A DNA stretch of 64,000 bases from Cryobacterium sp. PAMC25264 (GTDB taxonomy: Bacteria > Actinomycetota > Actinomycetes > Actinomycetales > Microbacteriaceae): positions 2,914,001 to 2,978,000 of the forward strand of contig NZ_CP080383.1 in the NCBI RefSeq assembly GCF_019443325.1. The letters run 5' to 3'. The notes under the pieces were generated by a model. The model was not told the origin of the DNA. It ran no database searches and saw only the letters and a list, made by a program, of their open reading frames with translations. The position numbers and the translations under genes are program-made. This document shows, piece after piece, positions 8,624-18,366 of the stretch. Within the stretch, counting starts at the first letter, position 1, and each line of letters begins with the position of its first letter.

Positions 8624-10087
8624 CTACTGAACGGCCGAGGTCAGCCGGGCCAGGTTGTCCAGGATCGTCGAACGCAGCGGTTGCTTCATCCACTCGTCGA
8701 GGGTGAGCTCCCGGCTGTCGGCCCGGTAGCCGTCTTCCACCTCGCGGAGCGCCTCCACGAAGGAGTGCCCACGCACCATCAGCGATACCTCGAAGTTGAG
8801 GCTGAACGAGCGCATGTCCATGTTGCTCGACCCGATCACGGCCACGTCATCGTCGATCGTGAAGTGCTTGGCATGCAGCACGTACGGCGCCTTGTACATG
8901 TAGATCTTCACGCCCGCGCGCAGCAGTTCCTCATAGTACGAGCGCTGGGCGTGGTAGACGAGGGCCTGGTCGCCGATCTCGGAGACGAACAACTCCACGT
9001 GCAGGCCTCGCTGCACAGCCGTGGTGATCGCGTACATGATCGACTCGTCCGGCACGAAGTACGGGCTCGTGATCACGATGCGTTCCTGCGCGTAGTACAG
9101 CAGCGCGAGGAACAGGCGCAGGTTGTTCTCGCCCACGAAACCGGGGCCGCTGGGCACGACCTGGCAGTCGATGGGGTCGGACACATCCTCGGGGTGCACC
9201 GGCTCGATGTCTCGGGTGAGCAGCTCGTTGGTCTCGCTGTACCAGTCGGTGATGAAGATGGCGTTCAGGCCCGACACGATGGGGCCCTCGAGCCGCACCA
9301 TGAGGTCCTTCCACTTGAGTCCGCGGCGGATGTTGGACTTCATGTTGTAGGTGCGGTCGATCACGTTCTGGGACCCCATGAACCCGACCCGGCCGTCCAC
9401 GATGACGAGCTTGCGGTGGTTGCGAAGGTCAGGTCGTTGCCACTTGCCCTTGAACGGCTGCAGCGGCAACATGAGTTCCCACTTCACGCCCGAGTCCGTC
9501 AGGCGCCGCTTGGTCTGCTTGAATCCGGGCTTCCGGGCCGACTGGATGTGGTCCATCAACACCCGCACGGTCACGCCGCGCTTGACCGCGTTCTCCATGG
9601 CGTCGAAGAAGCCCGCCGTGGTGTCGTCCAGGGAGAGGATGTAGAACTCCACGTGCACGTACTTGGTCGCCCTGTCGATGTCGGCGGCCATCGCGGCGAG
9701 GGTCTCCTCGTAGTTGCCGTGCAGGTGGGCCCGGTTGTCGCCCACCAGCGGCATGGCGCCGAGGTTGCGGTTGAGCTCCACCACGGACTCCAGCCAGCCG
9801 GGCCAGGGGTGCTCCCGGGTGACCCGTTCCATGCCCGCGGTGCTGTCGAGGATGAACTGGTTGATTTCCGCCTGCTTCTCGACGCGCTTCTTGGGCAGCG
9901 TGCGGAACCCGATCAGCAGGAACAGGAGCGCCCCGAAGTAGGGGATCAGGAAGATCGCCAGCAGCCAGGCCATCCCGGAGGTGGGCCTGCGGTTGCGCGG
10001 GACGACGATGATGGCCACGACCCGGATGGCGAAGTCAACAAGGAATGCCACCACGAGGAGGATGGTGGACAGGTCGATTCCGAACAC
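8624..10087 (-). CDS. cls: Cardiolipin synthase (phospholipase D superfamily)
   Basis: This 487-residue protein starts with GTG at 10087. Two N-terminal membrane helices (STILLVVAFLVDFAIRVVAI, WLLAIFLIPYFGALLFLLIG; a PLDc_N unit) are followed by two catalytic HKD motifs: NHRKLVIVD near 223-231 and LHAKHFTIDD near 404-413, each followed by a GS(Q/S)N sequence. This is the bacterial Cls layout, which joins two phosphatidylglycerol molecules into cardiolipin and glycerol at the inner face of the membrane. The 58-residue membrane protein upstream ends two bases before this start, so the two are very likely cotranscribed. Confidence 0.93.
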   Translation of the reverse strand: MFGIDLSTILLVVAFLVDFAIRVVAIIVVPRNRRPTSGMAWLLAIFLIPYFGALLFLLIGFRTLPKKRVEKQAEINQFILDSTAGMERVTREHPWPGWLESVVELNRNLGAMPLVGDNRAHLHGNYEETLAAMAADIDRATKYVHVEFYILSLDDTTAGFFDAMENAVKRGVTVRVLMDHIQSARKPGFKQTKRRLTDSGVKWELMLPLQPFKGKWQRPDLRNHRKLVIVDGRVGFMGSQNVIDRTYNMKSNIRRGLKWKDLMVRLEGPIVSGLNAIFITDWYSETNELLTRDIEPVHPEDVSDPIDCQVVPSGPGFVGENNLRLFLALLYYAQERIVITSPYFVPDESIMYAITTAVQRGLHVELFVSEIGDQALVYHAQRSYYEELLRAGVKIYMYKAPYVLHAKHFTIDDDVAVIGSSNMDMRSFSLNFEVSLMVRGHSFVEALREVEDGYRADSRELTLDEWMKQPLRSTILDNLARLTSAVQ

Positions 10088-10089
10088 GC

Positions 10090-10266
10090 TTAGCCGGCCG
10101 GTTTGTCGAGGCCGAGCTTGGCCCGTTCTTCGGCTTCGATGCGCGCGTAGGCGTTTCGCTCCGTGCGGTCGGCCCGGATAATGGCACGCATGATGATCCA
10201 GAAGATCACACCGACCAGAACGGTGGGCGCGAGCGAAAACAGTGCGTTGGCCCAGAAGTCATCCAT
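10090..10266 (-). CDS. Small single-span membrane protein (58 aa), conserved type, function unknown
   Basis: An ATG at 10266 opens a 58-codon frame: MDDFWANALF, one membrane helix (LAPTVLVGVIFWIIMRAIIR), then a charged C-terminal tail rich in Arg, Glu and Ala (RADRTERNAYARIEAEERAK) ending KPAG. The stop is two bases from the cls GTG. Short proteins of this shape are common next to cls and lysS in this family. Its tight coupling to cls suggests a membrane or accessory role, but that is inference. An in-frame ribosome binding site (GGAGA) precedes the start. No function is assigned. Confidence 0.7.
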   Translation of the reverse strand: MDDFWANALFSLAPTVLVGVIFWIIMRAIIRADRTERNAYARIEAEERAKLGLDKPAG

Positions 10267-10291
10267 AGTCTCTCCAGCCTACGCTGTCCCG

Positions 10292-10379
10292 CCCCGCCCC
10301 CTCCCGCGAGCTGTGACTTAAGCACCAGAATTCCCCGGTTTTGCGTGCTTTTCTCACAGTTCGCGAGGGGGAAGCGGGG
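10292..10379. repeat. Dispersed palindromic element, copy 1
   Basis: Arms at 10292-10325 and 10345-10379 form a long imperfect hairpin with a 19-base loop. The right arm contains a 21-base stretch (10345-10365) found unchanged at 26787-26807 inside a second palindrome. Left arm cores are CGCGAGCTGTGACTTAAGCA here and CGCGAACCGTGAGCTAAGCA there. The hairpin starts right after the stop of the 50-aa gene, so it may also end its transcript, though no U-run follows. Confidence 0.6.
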
Positions 10380-10532
10380 TTACTTGACGAGGATGCCCCA
10401 GATGCCGGAACCCAGCAGGTACAGGCCGATGCCGCCCACCACGATCCAGATCATGATCCGGTTGGTCGACGGACCCTTCTTGCCGCCGTCGTCGTCGGGC
10501 TTCAGCTCGTCCTTGGGCAGAAAAGTCATCAT
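10380..10532 (-). CDS. Small single-span membrane protein (50 aa) downstream of lysS
   Basis: Two adjacent ATG codons at 10532 and 10529 open a 50-residue frame. It begins MMTFLPKDELKPDDDGGKKG, a charged cytoplasmic-like segment, and continues with one membrane helix (IMIWIVVGGIGLYLLGSGIWGI) ending in LVK. The start lies four bases past the lysS stop, so it is the distal gene of the lysS operon, and it is followed at once by the palindromic element at 10292-10379. I recognise the type as a conserved hypothetical of Microbacteriaceae but no function is known to me. It is too short for most automatic gene calls. Confidence 0.65.
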   Translation of the reverse strand: MMTFLPKDELKPDDDGGKKGPSTNRIMIWIVVGGIGLYLLGSGIWGILVK

Positions 10533-10536
10533 GCGG

Positions 10537-12075
<1,539 letters not shown>

Positions 12076-12130
12076 GCGGTTCTCCGTCGGTGGGCGTGCG
12101 CGGGCCGCAGCCAGCGCCTGGGAAAGTCGG

Positions 12131-13012
12131 TTAGGGAATGTCCAGTGCGATGTTGTCGATGAGCCGGGTGCTGCCGACCACCGCGGCGACCAGCATTCTG
12201 GCCGGGCCTCGGTAGTCGTCGGCGACCGGCAGGTAGGTGTGCGGGTGCACGACAACGAGATAGTCCAGTTTAACCAGTGGCTGGGCGCCGATGACCGCGT
12301 GCGCCGCCACGATCGCGGCCGGCACGCCGGCCGACGCGGCCTCGGCGGCGGCCGCGAGGCCCACTGACAGCGACCGGGCCGCGTCGCGGGCGGGGTCGTC
12401 GAGGTTGCGGTTGCGGCTCGACAGGGCCAGGCCGTTGTCCTCCCGCACGGTGGGAACGACCTCGATGCCGAGCCTGAGGTTGAGGTCGGCGACCATGCGC
12501 TCCACAAGGAACACCTGTTGGGCGTCCTTCTGGCCGAACACGGCGATGTCGGGTTCGACGATGTTGAACAGCTTGGCCACCACCGTGAGCATGCCGTCGA
12601 AGTGGCCGGGTCGGGCCGCGCCCTCGTACAGGCTGCCGATCGCGCCGGCGGTGACGCGGGTGGAGGACGCTCCGTCCGGGTACATCTCGCGAATCGTGGG
12701 CGCGAAGACGAACGCGGCGCCTTCCTCGGCCAGTGCCGCCACATCGGCGTCGAGGGTGCGCGGGTAGGTGTCGAGGTCTTCGTTCACACCGAACTGCAGC
12801 GGGTTCACGAAGATGGAGACCACAACGATGGCGCCGAGGTCCGCGGCGCGGCGCACGAGGGCGCGGTGGCCGGCGTGCAGGGCGCCCATCGTGGGCACGA
12901 GCACGACATGGGCGTCGCCGCCCTGGGCGGCAACGTTCTGCTTGGCGAGGCAGAGTTGGCCTCGCAGCTCATCGATGGTGTCGATGACTTCTGGCTTGGT
13001 GAGCACGGTCAC
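12131..13012 (-). CDS. panC: Pantoate--beta-alanine ligase
   Basis: This 293-residue protein starts with GTG at 13012, overlapping the stop of the DUF2520 gene (GTGA). It has the nucleotidyltransferase signature [17 protein letters not shown], with the HIGH-like HAGH, then [30 protein letters not shown] and [16 protein letters not shown]. These motifs bind ATP and pantoate. The enzyme joins pantoate to beta-alanine, the last step of pantothenate synthesis on the way to coenzyme A. Its coupling to a ketopantoate-reductase-like gene directly upstream supports a shared pathway. The rest of the pan pathway is not in the window. Confidence 0.95.
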   Translation of the reverse strand: MTVLTKPEVIDTIDELRGQLCLAKQNVAAQGGDAHVVLVPTMGALHAGHRALVRRAADLGAIVVVSIFVNPLQFGVNEDLDTYPRTLDADVAALAEEGAAFVFAPTIREMYPDGASSTRVTAGAIGSLYEGAARPGHFDGMLTVVAKLFNIVEPDIAVFGQKDAQQVFLVERMVADLNLRLGIEVVPTVREDNGLALSSRNRNLDDPARDAARSLSVGLAAAAEAASAGVPAAIVAAHAVIGAQPLVKLDYLVVVHPHTYLPVADDYRGPARMLVAAVVGSTRLIDNIALDIP

Positions 13013-13770
13013 TGGTCCTCCGGGTCGAGCGGGTATGGCAGGTCGAACGGGTGGGGCAAGGTCTCGAGGCCGTCGAGCGGATGCGTGGCTCCGTTGCGGG
13101 TGAGCGCGTTCTCGATGGCCGATCGCACAAGCGGCGCGATCACAGCGCCGGGCTGCTCGATGCCGATGCCCTGCAGCAGCCGCGTGGACTGCTCGACGAT
13201 CGAGGTGGAGAACGCCGTGGCGGTCTCGATGGCCTCGGCGTAGGCGGCGCGGTCGGCTTCGGCCACGATCACCGGCTCACCGCCCATCTCCACTACCAGG
13301 GCCTGACCGATCGGCAGCACAGGGGCGGGCGCGGTGACGGCGAAGTAGCTGTCGGCCAGCCGGCTGATGTCCAGGCTGGTCCCGGTGAACGACATGGCCG
13401 GGTGGATCGCCAGCGGGATCGCGCCGGAGCGCAGGGCCGGCAGGAGCACATCCGTGCCGTACCGCGCCGAGGTGTGCAGCACCAGCTGGCCGGGCTGCCA
13501 CGTTCCCGTGGCGGCGAGCCCGGTGACCAGGCTGTCCAGCTGGTCGTCCGGCACGGCGATGATCACGAGTTCGCTTCGCTCCACGACCTCGGGCACCGTG
13601 AGCACGGGCACCTGCGGCAGGATCGCCTCGGCCCGGTCGCGGCTGGCCTGGGAAATGGCGGAGATACCCACGAGGGCATGTCCGGCACCGGCGAGGGCCG
13701 CGGCGAGGATCGGGCCGACGTGCCCGGCGCCGATGACGCCGATGCCGAGCCGGCCGGGGCGTTGGCTCAC
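13009..13770 (-). CDS. Rossmann-like DUF2520 oxidoreductase
   Basis: This 253-residue protein starts with GTG at 13770, overlapping the stop of the PH-domain gene by the GTGA pattern. The N-terminal Rossmann fold has GIGVIGAGHVGPILAAALAGAGH (NAD(P) loop GxGxxG) and LVIIAVPDDQL. The C-terminal DUF2520 helical domain includes LAIHPAMSFTG, which is a conserved motif of the family. The fold is that of 6-phosphogluconate dehydrogenase/ketopantoate reductase C-terminal domains. Because it is translationally coupled to panC, a role in ketopantoate reduction is a plausible inference, but the family has no firm activity known to me. Confidence 0.8.
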   Translation of the reverse strand: MSQRPGRLGIGVIGAGHVGPILAAALAGAGHALVGISAISQASRDRAEAILPQVPVLTVPEVVERSELVIIAVPDDQLDSLVTGLAATGTWQPGQLVLHTSARYGTDVLLPALRSGAIPLAIHPAMSFTGTSLDISRLADSYFAVTAPAPVLPIGQALVVEMGGEPVIVAEADRAAYAEAIETATAFSTSIVEQSTRLLQGIGIEQPGAVIAPLVRSAIENALTRNGATHPLDGLETLPHPFDLPYPLDPEDQ

Positions 13771-15542
13771 CAGGTCACCTCGGTGCTCGGGCCCAGCGGG
13801 GTGGTGCCAGGCGGAGCCGCGGCAGGCGGAGCCGCGGCAGGCGGAGCCGCGGCAGGCGGAGCCGCGGCAGGCGGAGCCGCGGCAGGCGGAGCCGCGGCAG
13901 GCGGAGCCGCGGCAGGCGGAGCCGCGGCAGGCGGAGCCGCCGCGAGCGGAGCTTCGGGGACGGGAGCAGGGGCGGACGTCTGGTCGGCGACTTGAGCGGT
14001 GCGACTCCAGTGGTGGCTGGTGTCGGAGTCGGCCGAGGCGACCGCGCCGGCGGACACTGCCTCGAACAGACGCACGGCTTCGATGCTGTCGATCACGCCG
14101 AGCGTCGCGCTGACCGGGCCGGCCACGGTGTGCAGCCTGGCGGTGGCCAGACGCAGCCGTCGCCGGATCGGGCCCTGGTCGATACCGACGCTTTGCAGGC
14201 GGGCCAAGGGCACGAGCACGAGGTCCCTGGCCAGCACTCCGCGGCGGAGCAGCGCCACGTCGGCGGCCACCGCGTAGCCGGTGCGCCGCCAGGAGAAGGG
14301 CCGGAGCCACGCGGCACGGCGCGGAGCGTTGTGGAAGCCGTCGTCACCGCCGCGGGAGGTGAGGCCACGGTCGATGAGCGCCCGCTGGGCGTCGTCGGAG
14401 AAGGCCGGCAGGATCAGCTCGAGCACGCGTTCGACGTCGCCGAGCGACCCGACCGGGAGCACCGTCGTGGCCGCGGCGCCCGCCGCGCCCTCATTGGTGG
14501 AGTGCCCGGCCTTGTTGATGCGGATCTGCCACCAGCCGAAGGGGCGCCACAACAGCGGCTGGTTCACCCCCACGGCGTGGATACGCCCGGGAGGCAAGGT
14601 CTCGTTGCTCGTGGTGAGCAAGCCGAAGCCCACCCGCACCCCGTCGCTGGTGCCCGCGATGCTGTACCGCAACGACTTGGTGAACCGGGAGAAGTAGTAA
14701 CCGAGGCTGCCGATCAGGCCGGGGACGATGGCGATGAGCAGCCATTCGCTGCCGCCGACGACCACCGAGGTGATCAGGGCCACCACGCCCACCAGCAGGA
14801 ACAGGGTGAACCCGCTGAACACTATCGACCCGATCAGTCGCACGATCGGGATGCGCACGACCGACTGCGGCGGCGCGGCATCCGGGTCCAGCTCCGGCGC
14901 CAAGAATTCGCCCACCCGTGCGGTGGCGTAGTCCCCGAGCCCCTGCCGGAGCCCGCGCCCGTTCGCCTCGGCGGCACCGGAGCCCTGGACGGGTTCGCCG
15001 GGTTCGCCGGGCGACACACGCGGTTGCCGGGCACCGGAGGCCAGCTGCAGGATGTCGCGGCGCAGCCCGTCGGCCAACGCTGAGCCGAGATAGGCCAGTT
15101 GCACATTGGCGTCCTGCCCGGCCACGCTCACCTCGAGCTTGGCGGCGCCGAAGAGGCGGGGAATGAGCGGGCGCACGATGTTGACGCCCTGGATGCGGTC
15201 CAGCCTCGCCTTCCGGTGGCTGCGGAACAGGATACCGCTGCGCACCTCGACCGACTCGTCGGTCACCCGGAAGGTGTGCATGCGCCACGAGAGGCTGAAG
15301 GCGATGAGGATGACCACCAGGATTCCGCCGGCGATGAGGAGGGCCCAGCCCACGACGCCGCGCTCGTAAATGGTGTCCAACGGGTCGCCGGACTCCCGCG
15401 GGATGCCGAAGACCAGGTCGACGACTCGTTCGCGGAAGTTGGCGATGACGAACCCGAGCAGGGCGAAGACGAAGATACCGCCGCGTAGCAGCGGGCTCGC
15501 GGGATGCAGGCGGTGCCACTCCCCGTCGGCGAGGGAGGTCAC
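13767..15542 (-). CDS. Membrane protein with bacterial PH-like domains (YdbT type) and Pro/Ala repeat tail
   Basis: The GTG at 15542 overlaps the stop of the next PH gene. The 591-residue protein has two membrane hairpins (about 20-37 and 65-85; 205-250), separated by YdbS/YdbT-type bPH2 units: TDESVEVRSGILFRSHRKARL with IQGVNIVRPLIPRLFGAAKLEV, then VRVGFGLLTTSNETLPPGRIHAVGV and LLRRGVLARDLVLVPLARLQSVGI. Paired YdbS/YdbT genes are common; they are membrane proteins of poorly known function, in Bacillus linked to resistance to antimicrobial compounds. The C-terminus carries eight PPAAA repeats (DNA repeat 13811-13945). It sits in an overlapping leftward operon with the smaller PH protein and the folate genes. 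Confidence 0.8.
   Translation of the reverse strand: MTSLADGEWHRLHPASPLLRGGIFVFALLGFVIANFRERVVDLVFGIPRESGDPLDTIYERGVVGWALLIAGGILVVILIAFSLSWRMHTFRVTDESVEVRSGILFRSHRKARLDRIQGVNIVRPLIPRLFGAAKLEVSVAGQDANVQLAYLGSALADGLRRDILQLASGARQPRVSPGEPGEPVQGSGAAEANGRGLRQGLGDYATARVGEFLAPELDPDAAPPQSVVRIPIVRLIGSIVFSGFTLFLLVGVVALITSVVVGGSEWLLIAIVPGLIGSLGYYFSRFTKSLRYSIAGTSDGVRVGFGLLTTSNETLPPGRIHAVGVNQPLLWRPFGWWQIRINKAGHSTNEGAAGAAATTVLPVGSLGDVERVLELILPAFSDDAQRALIDRGLTSRGGDDGFHNAPRRAAWLRPFSWRRTGYAVAADVALLRRGVLARDLVLVPLARLQSVGIDQGPIRRRLRLATARLHTVAGPVSATLGVIDSIEAVRLFEAVSAGAVASADSDTSHHWSRTAQVADQTSAPAPVPEAPLAAAPPAAAPPAAAPPAAAPPAAAPPAAAPPAAAPPAAAPPAAAPPGTTPLGPSTEVTW
13811..13945. repeat. 15-bp tandem repeat inside the PH-domain gene
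   Basis: Eight perfect copies of GCGGAGCCGCGGCAG run from 13811 to 13930 and a ninth altered copy from 13931. On the gene strand each unit encodes Pro-Pro-Ala-Ala-Ala. The lack of any synonymous change between copies points to recent slippage expansion; the unit stays in frame, so copy-number changes would only alter tail length. Confidence 0.9.
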
Positions 15543-16090
15543 AACCCGGCCCGCCGGCTCTCGGCGAGTTCCACGAGACGGTCGCGGAGGGCGTCGGCAT
15601 CCGCCTCGGCCAGGCCGGGGATGGCCACACCGGACGAGGCCGCTGCGGTGACGAACTTGAGGTCGGCCAGGCCGAGCAAACGGGCGACCGGGCCGCGGGT
15701 GATGTCCACGAGCTGCATGCGACCATACGGCACCGAGACGAAGCGCTGGTACATGATGCCGCGGCGGAAGAGCAGGTCGTCCGCACGCAGCTGATAGCCG
15801 ATCGAGCGCACCCGGCGGGGCTCGAGCACGAGGGAGATCAGGGTGATGAGGGCGACGAGACCACCCACCCAGAGCGCCCAGTCCTGTTCGAGCACCAGCC
15901 AGAGAAAACCGGTGACCGCGCAGACGATGAGCAGGAACACGATGGTGCCCACGATCTCGACCATGACGTACTTGGGTGACACGCGCTTCCACTCGCCGGC
16001 CTCTGGGAGGTTCAGTCGTGCTCCAACCGGCGGAACCGGCATCGGCGCGATCTCGCCGCCGAGGTTGTCAGGCATGGGCTGCTCCGCCAT
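15539..16090 (-). CDS. Membrane protein with one bPH2 domain (YdbS type)
   Basis: This 183-residue protein starts with ATG at 16090. Two membrane helices (VMVEIVGTIVFLLIVCAVTGFLWL and ALWVGGLVALITLISLVL) precede a single bPH2 unit: IGYQLRADDLLFRRGIMYQRFVSVPYGRMQLVDITRGPVARLLGLADLKF, split here only by description, then a C-terminal LVELAESRRAGL. It is the short partner of the larger PH protein just downstream, the two overlapping by four bases. It also overlaps the end of the DUF3180 gene by 23 bases. The pair probably forms one membrane complex, as inferred from the recurring YdbS/YdbT gene pairing. Function is not established. Confidence 0.82.
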   Translation of the reverse strand: MAEQPMPDNLGGEIAPMPVPPVGARLNLPEAGEWKRVSPKYVMVEIVGTIVFLLIVCAVTGFLWLVLEQDWALWVGGLVALITLISLVLEPRRVRSIGYQLRADDLLFRRGIMYQRFVSVPYGRMQLVDITRGPVARLLGLADLKFVTAAASSGVAIPGLAEADADALRDRLVELAESRRAGL

Positions 16091-16559
16091 TGTTCGGTCC
16101 CCCGTTGTCGTGATCGTGGTCGTCGTCCGGCGGGAGTGTGCAGAAGTGCTCCGCCACGAGACCGCCCGCCAGGAGGATCACCGCGCCGAGCGCCATCCCG
16201 ATTGCGAGCCACAACGATGTTACCGCCGGCACCACCGAGCGGGTGAGGATGAAGACCACGATGCCCAGGCCCACGCCGAGCAGGAGCGAGCCGCTCAGGC
16301 TGGATGCCTTGGCGAGCAAGGCCACCCGCATGGCCCGGAACGGGTCGACCCGCCGGGTAGAGCGGCCCCGGGTGGCCTGCCGGATCGGCCAGGCGAGGGC
16401 GACGAGGATCACGGCGATCAGTACGAGCGCGAGCGGCAGGGTGAGTGGCGGAACGAAGATGGGCGCGCTGAAGGCCGTTGCCGCCAATTCGGCCAGGAAC
16501 CCGACGACCAGGCCGACCAGGCCGAGGGCGATCAGCGGGGTGGGCGAGGTGCGCTTCAT
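16068..16559 (-). CDS. DUF3180 membrane protein
   Basis: This 163-residue protein starts with ATG at 16559, overlapping the folK stop (ATGA). It has four membrane helices: about 9-30 (LIALGLVGLVVGFLAELA), 37-57, 85-110 and 115-135. A His/Asp/Asn-rich cytoplasmic tail follows (PPDDDHDHDNGGPNNGG). The layout and its place directly after folK match actinobacterial DUF3180 proteins, which are regularly found at the end of the folate operon. No biochemical function is known to me. The tail overlaps the next gene by 23 bases. Confidence 0.8.
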   Translation of the reverse strand: MKRTSPTPLIALGLVGLVVGFLAELAATAFSAPIFVPPLTLPLALVLIAVILVALAWPIRQATRGRSTRRVDPFRAMRVALLAKASSLSGSLLLGVGLGIVVFILTRSVVPAVTSLWLAIGMALGAVILLAGGLVAEHFCTLPPDDDHDHDNGGPNNGGAAHA

Positions 16560-17143
16560 GTCCGGGGCTCCTGCAGACCGGGGGCGACCTCGGTGTGGGC
16601 GACCTCGGTGTGGGCGGGGTCGGTGCTGGCGGAGACCGGATGCGCCCTGGCCGTGCGGTCGGCGACGGCCAAGAGTTCGGTCACCCGGCCGCGACCGGGG
16701 ATCTCGGCATCCGCGTCGATGTCGGCCCAGGGCGCGAGCACGAAGTCGCGCTCGGCGGCACGCGGGTGCGGCAGGGTGAGCCTATCGTCGTCGATCTGCA
16801 GGTCGCCCACGCAGATGAGGTCGATGTCCAGGGTGCGGTCCCCCCAGCGTTCCTCGCGCACCCGGCCGTGCGCGTTCTCGATGCCGTTGACGGCGTCGAG
16901 CAGGGCATACGGGTCTTCCGACCAGAGCAGGCTCACCACGAGGTTGAGGTAGCCGGGGGCGTCGAGGTCCACACCGTCGGTCTTCACGGCGTCGGAGGCG
17001 TAGACGGGCGAGATGGCGATGAGTTCCGCTTGGGACAGGTCGGCGATCTCCCGCACGGCGGCGGCCAGGGTGGCCTCACGGTCGCCGAGGTTGCTGCCGA
17101 GGGCCAGCACCGCGGTCCGTGGAGTGTCGTTGGTCTCCGTCAT
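16556..17143 (-). CDS. folK: 2-amino-4-hydroxy-6-hydroxymethyldihydropteridine diphosphokinase
   Basis: This 195-residue cytoplasmic enzyme transfers pyrophosphate from ATP to 6-hydroxymethyl-dihydropterin in folate synthesis. AVLALGSNLGDREATL is the N-terminal signature, and WGDRTLDIDLICVGD plus LTLPHPRAAERDFVLAPWADID hold the catalytic Asp pair and the substrate loop. It starts with ATG at 17143, overlapping the folB stop (ATGA). The last 30 residues extend beyond the usual domain and contain a short duplicated segment (AHTEV twice, from a 15-bp repeat at about 16583-16612). The order folE-folP-folB-folK is standard in actinobacteria. Confidence 0.95.
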   Translation of the reverse strand: MTETNDTPRTAVLALGSNLGDREATLAAAVREIADLSQAELIAISPVYASDAVKTDGVDLDAPGYLNLVVSLLWSEDPYALLDAVNGIENAHGRVREERWGDRTLDIDLICVGDLQIDDDRLTLPHPRAAERDFVLAPWADIDADAEIPGRGRVTELLAVADRTARAHPVSASTDPAHTEVAHTEVAPGLQEPRT

Positions 17144-17550
17144 GCTCGGCTCCCTTCCGAGTGGACCAGAGTCGGCTGCGCGCGGTCGCTCTGCGCGCGT
17201 TCAATCTGAACCGAGACATCCGCGAACGGGATCTCGATGGGCGCCTGCGGTTTGTGCACCGTCACGCGCACACGTTCGGCGGCGTCGTGCGCGAGCACCA
17301 CGTCGGCGATCCGCTCGGCCAGGGTCTCGATGAGGTCCACGGGGTCGCGGCGCACGGCATCCGCCACCTCGACGGCCAGTTCGCCGTAGTGGATGGTGCG
17401 GGAGAGGTCGTCGCCGGAGGCCGCCGCCCGGAAATCCAGCCACACGGTGACGTCGATGACGAACTCCTGGCCGTTCTCGCGTTCGAAGTCGAAGACACCG
17501 TGGTGCGCGGTGATCCGCAGCCCGGTGAGGGTGATCGAGTCGGTGCTCAT
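17140..17550 (-). CDS. folB: Dihydroneopterin aldolase
   Basis: This 136-residue enzyme splits dihydroneopterin to glycolaldehyde and 6-hydroxymethyl-dihydropterin. The family signatures are present: ITLTGLRITAHHGVFDFERENGQEF, split here as ITLTGLRITAHHGV and FDFERENGQEF, then TIHYGELAVEVADAV, DLIETLAERIADVVL and RVTVHKPQAPI. The start chosen is ATG 17550, which overlaps the folP stop by ATGA; a longer frame upstream runs into folP. The last 20 residues are not conserved. The gene is translationally coupled on both sides within the fol operon. Confidence 0.95.
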   Translation of the reverse strand: MSTDSITLTGLRITAHHGVFDFERENGQEFVIDVTVWLDFRAAASGDDLSRTIHYGELAVEVADAVRRDPVDLIETLAERIADVVLAHDAAERVRVTVHKPQAPIEIPFADVSVQIERAQSDRAQPTLVHSEGSRA

Positions 17551-18353
17551 GACCCTATTCTGGCCGAATCGACCCGGGCCAGCACGTTGAGGGCGGTTCG
17601 GGTGCCGGCCACGTCGTGCACGCGGACCGCCCACATACCGGCCTGGGCGGCGAGCACGCTGAGCACGGCGGTCGGCAGGTCCCGGTTCACGATGGGCGCG
17701 TCGTCCGGTAGCAGGGCGGCCAGGAACCGTTTGCGCGAGGCACCGACCATGACGGGGAATCCGAGCGCCGAGAACGCGTCCAGCCGGCCGAGCAGGCGCC
17801 AGTTCTGGTCGGCGTCCTTGCTGAAGCCCAGCCCGGGGTCGAGGACGATCTGGCTGCGCCTGACGCCGGCGGCCTCCAGAGCAGCGACCCTGTCGGTCAG
17901 TTCCGCGACCACCGTGGCGACCACGTCGTCGTAGACGGCGAGGGTGTCCATGGTGCGAGCATGGCCGCGCCAGTGCATGGCGATGTACGTGAGCCCGGTG
18001 CGCGCCACCACGGCCGCCATTCCGGGGTCGCCCAGGCCGCCGGACACATCGTTGATGATGTCGGCGCCGGCGTCGGCGGCCCGCTCGGCGGTCTGGGCGT
18101 TGAGGGTGTCGACACTCGTGACGATGCCGCGGCGGTGCAGTTCGGCGATCACCGGGAGCACCCGGCCTTGCTCCACCTCGGGAGTCACCCGGGCGGCACC
18201 GGGCCGGGTGGACTCGCCGCCGACATCGATCAGGTCGGCGCCGTCGGCGTGCAGGTCGAGGGCATGGTGAACGGCCGCCTCCGTGCTGGCCCAGCGTCCG
18301 CCGTCGCTGAAGGAGTCCGGTGTGACGTTGAGCACACCCATGACGAGGGTCAC
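17547..18353 (-). CDS. folP: Dihydropteroate synthase
   Basis: This enzyme condenses 6-hydroxymethyl-dihydropterin pyrophosphate with p-aminobenzoate and is the sulfonamide target. I place the start at GTG 18353, giving 268 residues beginning VTLVMGVLNVTPDSFSDGG, the usual N-terminus; an ATG four codons later is possible. DLIDVGGESTRPGA is the second signature, IINDVSGG and IVLDPGLGFSKDADQNW are the pterin-binding strands, and PVMVGASRKRFL binds the pterin. It starts 13 bases after the folE stop. The TGA stop overlaps the folB ATG. Confidence 0.95.
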   Translation of the reverse strand: MTLVMGVLNVTPDSFSDGGRWASTEAAVHHALDLHADGADLIDVGGESTRPGAARVTPEVEQGRVLPVIAELHRRGIVTSVDTLNAQTAERAADAGADIINDVSGGLGDPGMAAVVARTGLTYIAMHWRGHARTMDTLAVYDDVVATVVAELTDRVAALEAAGVRRSQIVLDPGLGFSKDADQNWRLLGRLDAFSALGFPVMVGASRKRFLAALLPDDAPIVNRDLPTAVLSVLAAQAGMWAVRVHDVAGTRTALNVLARVDSARIGS

Positions 18354-18366
18354 CGCGGTACCCCGG

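Noticed and set aside
13811..13945. CRISPR-like array
   Set aside because: The units are contiguous 15-mers with no spacers, inside a coding frame that encodes PPAAA; there are no cas genes.
16583..16612. Regulatory direct repeat
   Set aside because: The two 15-mers are inside folK and simply encode a duplicated AHTEV in its unconserved tail.
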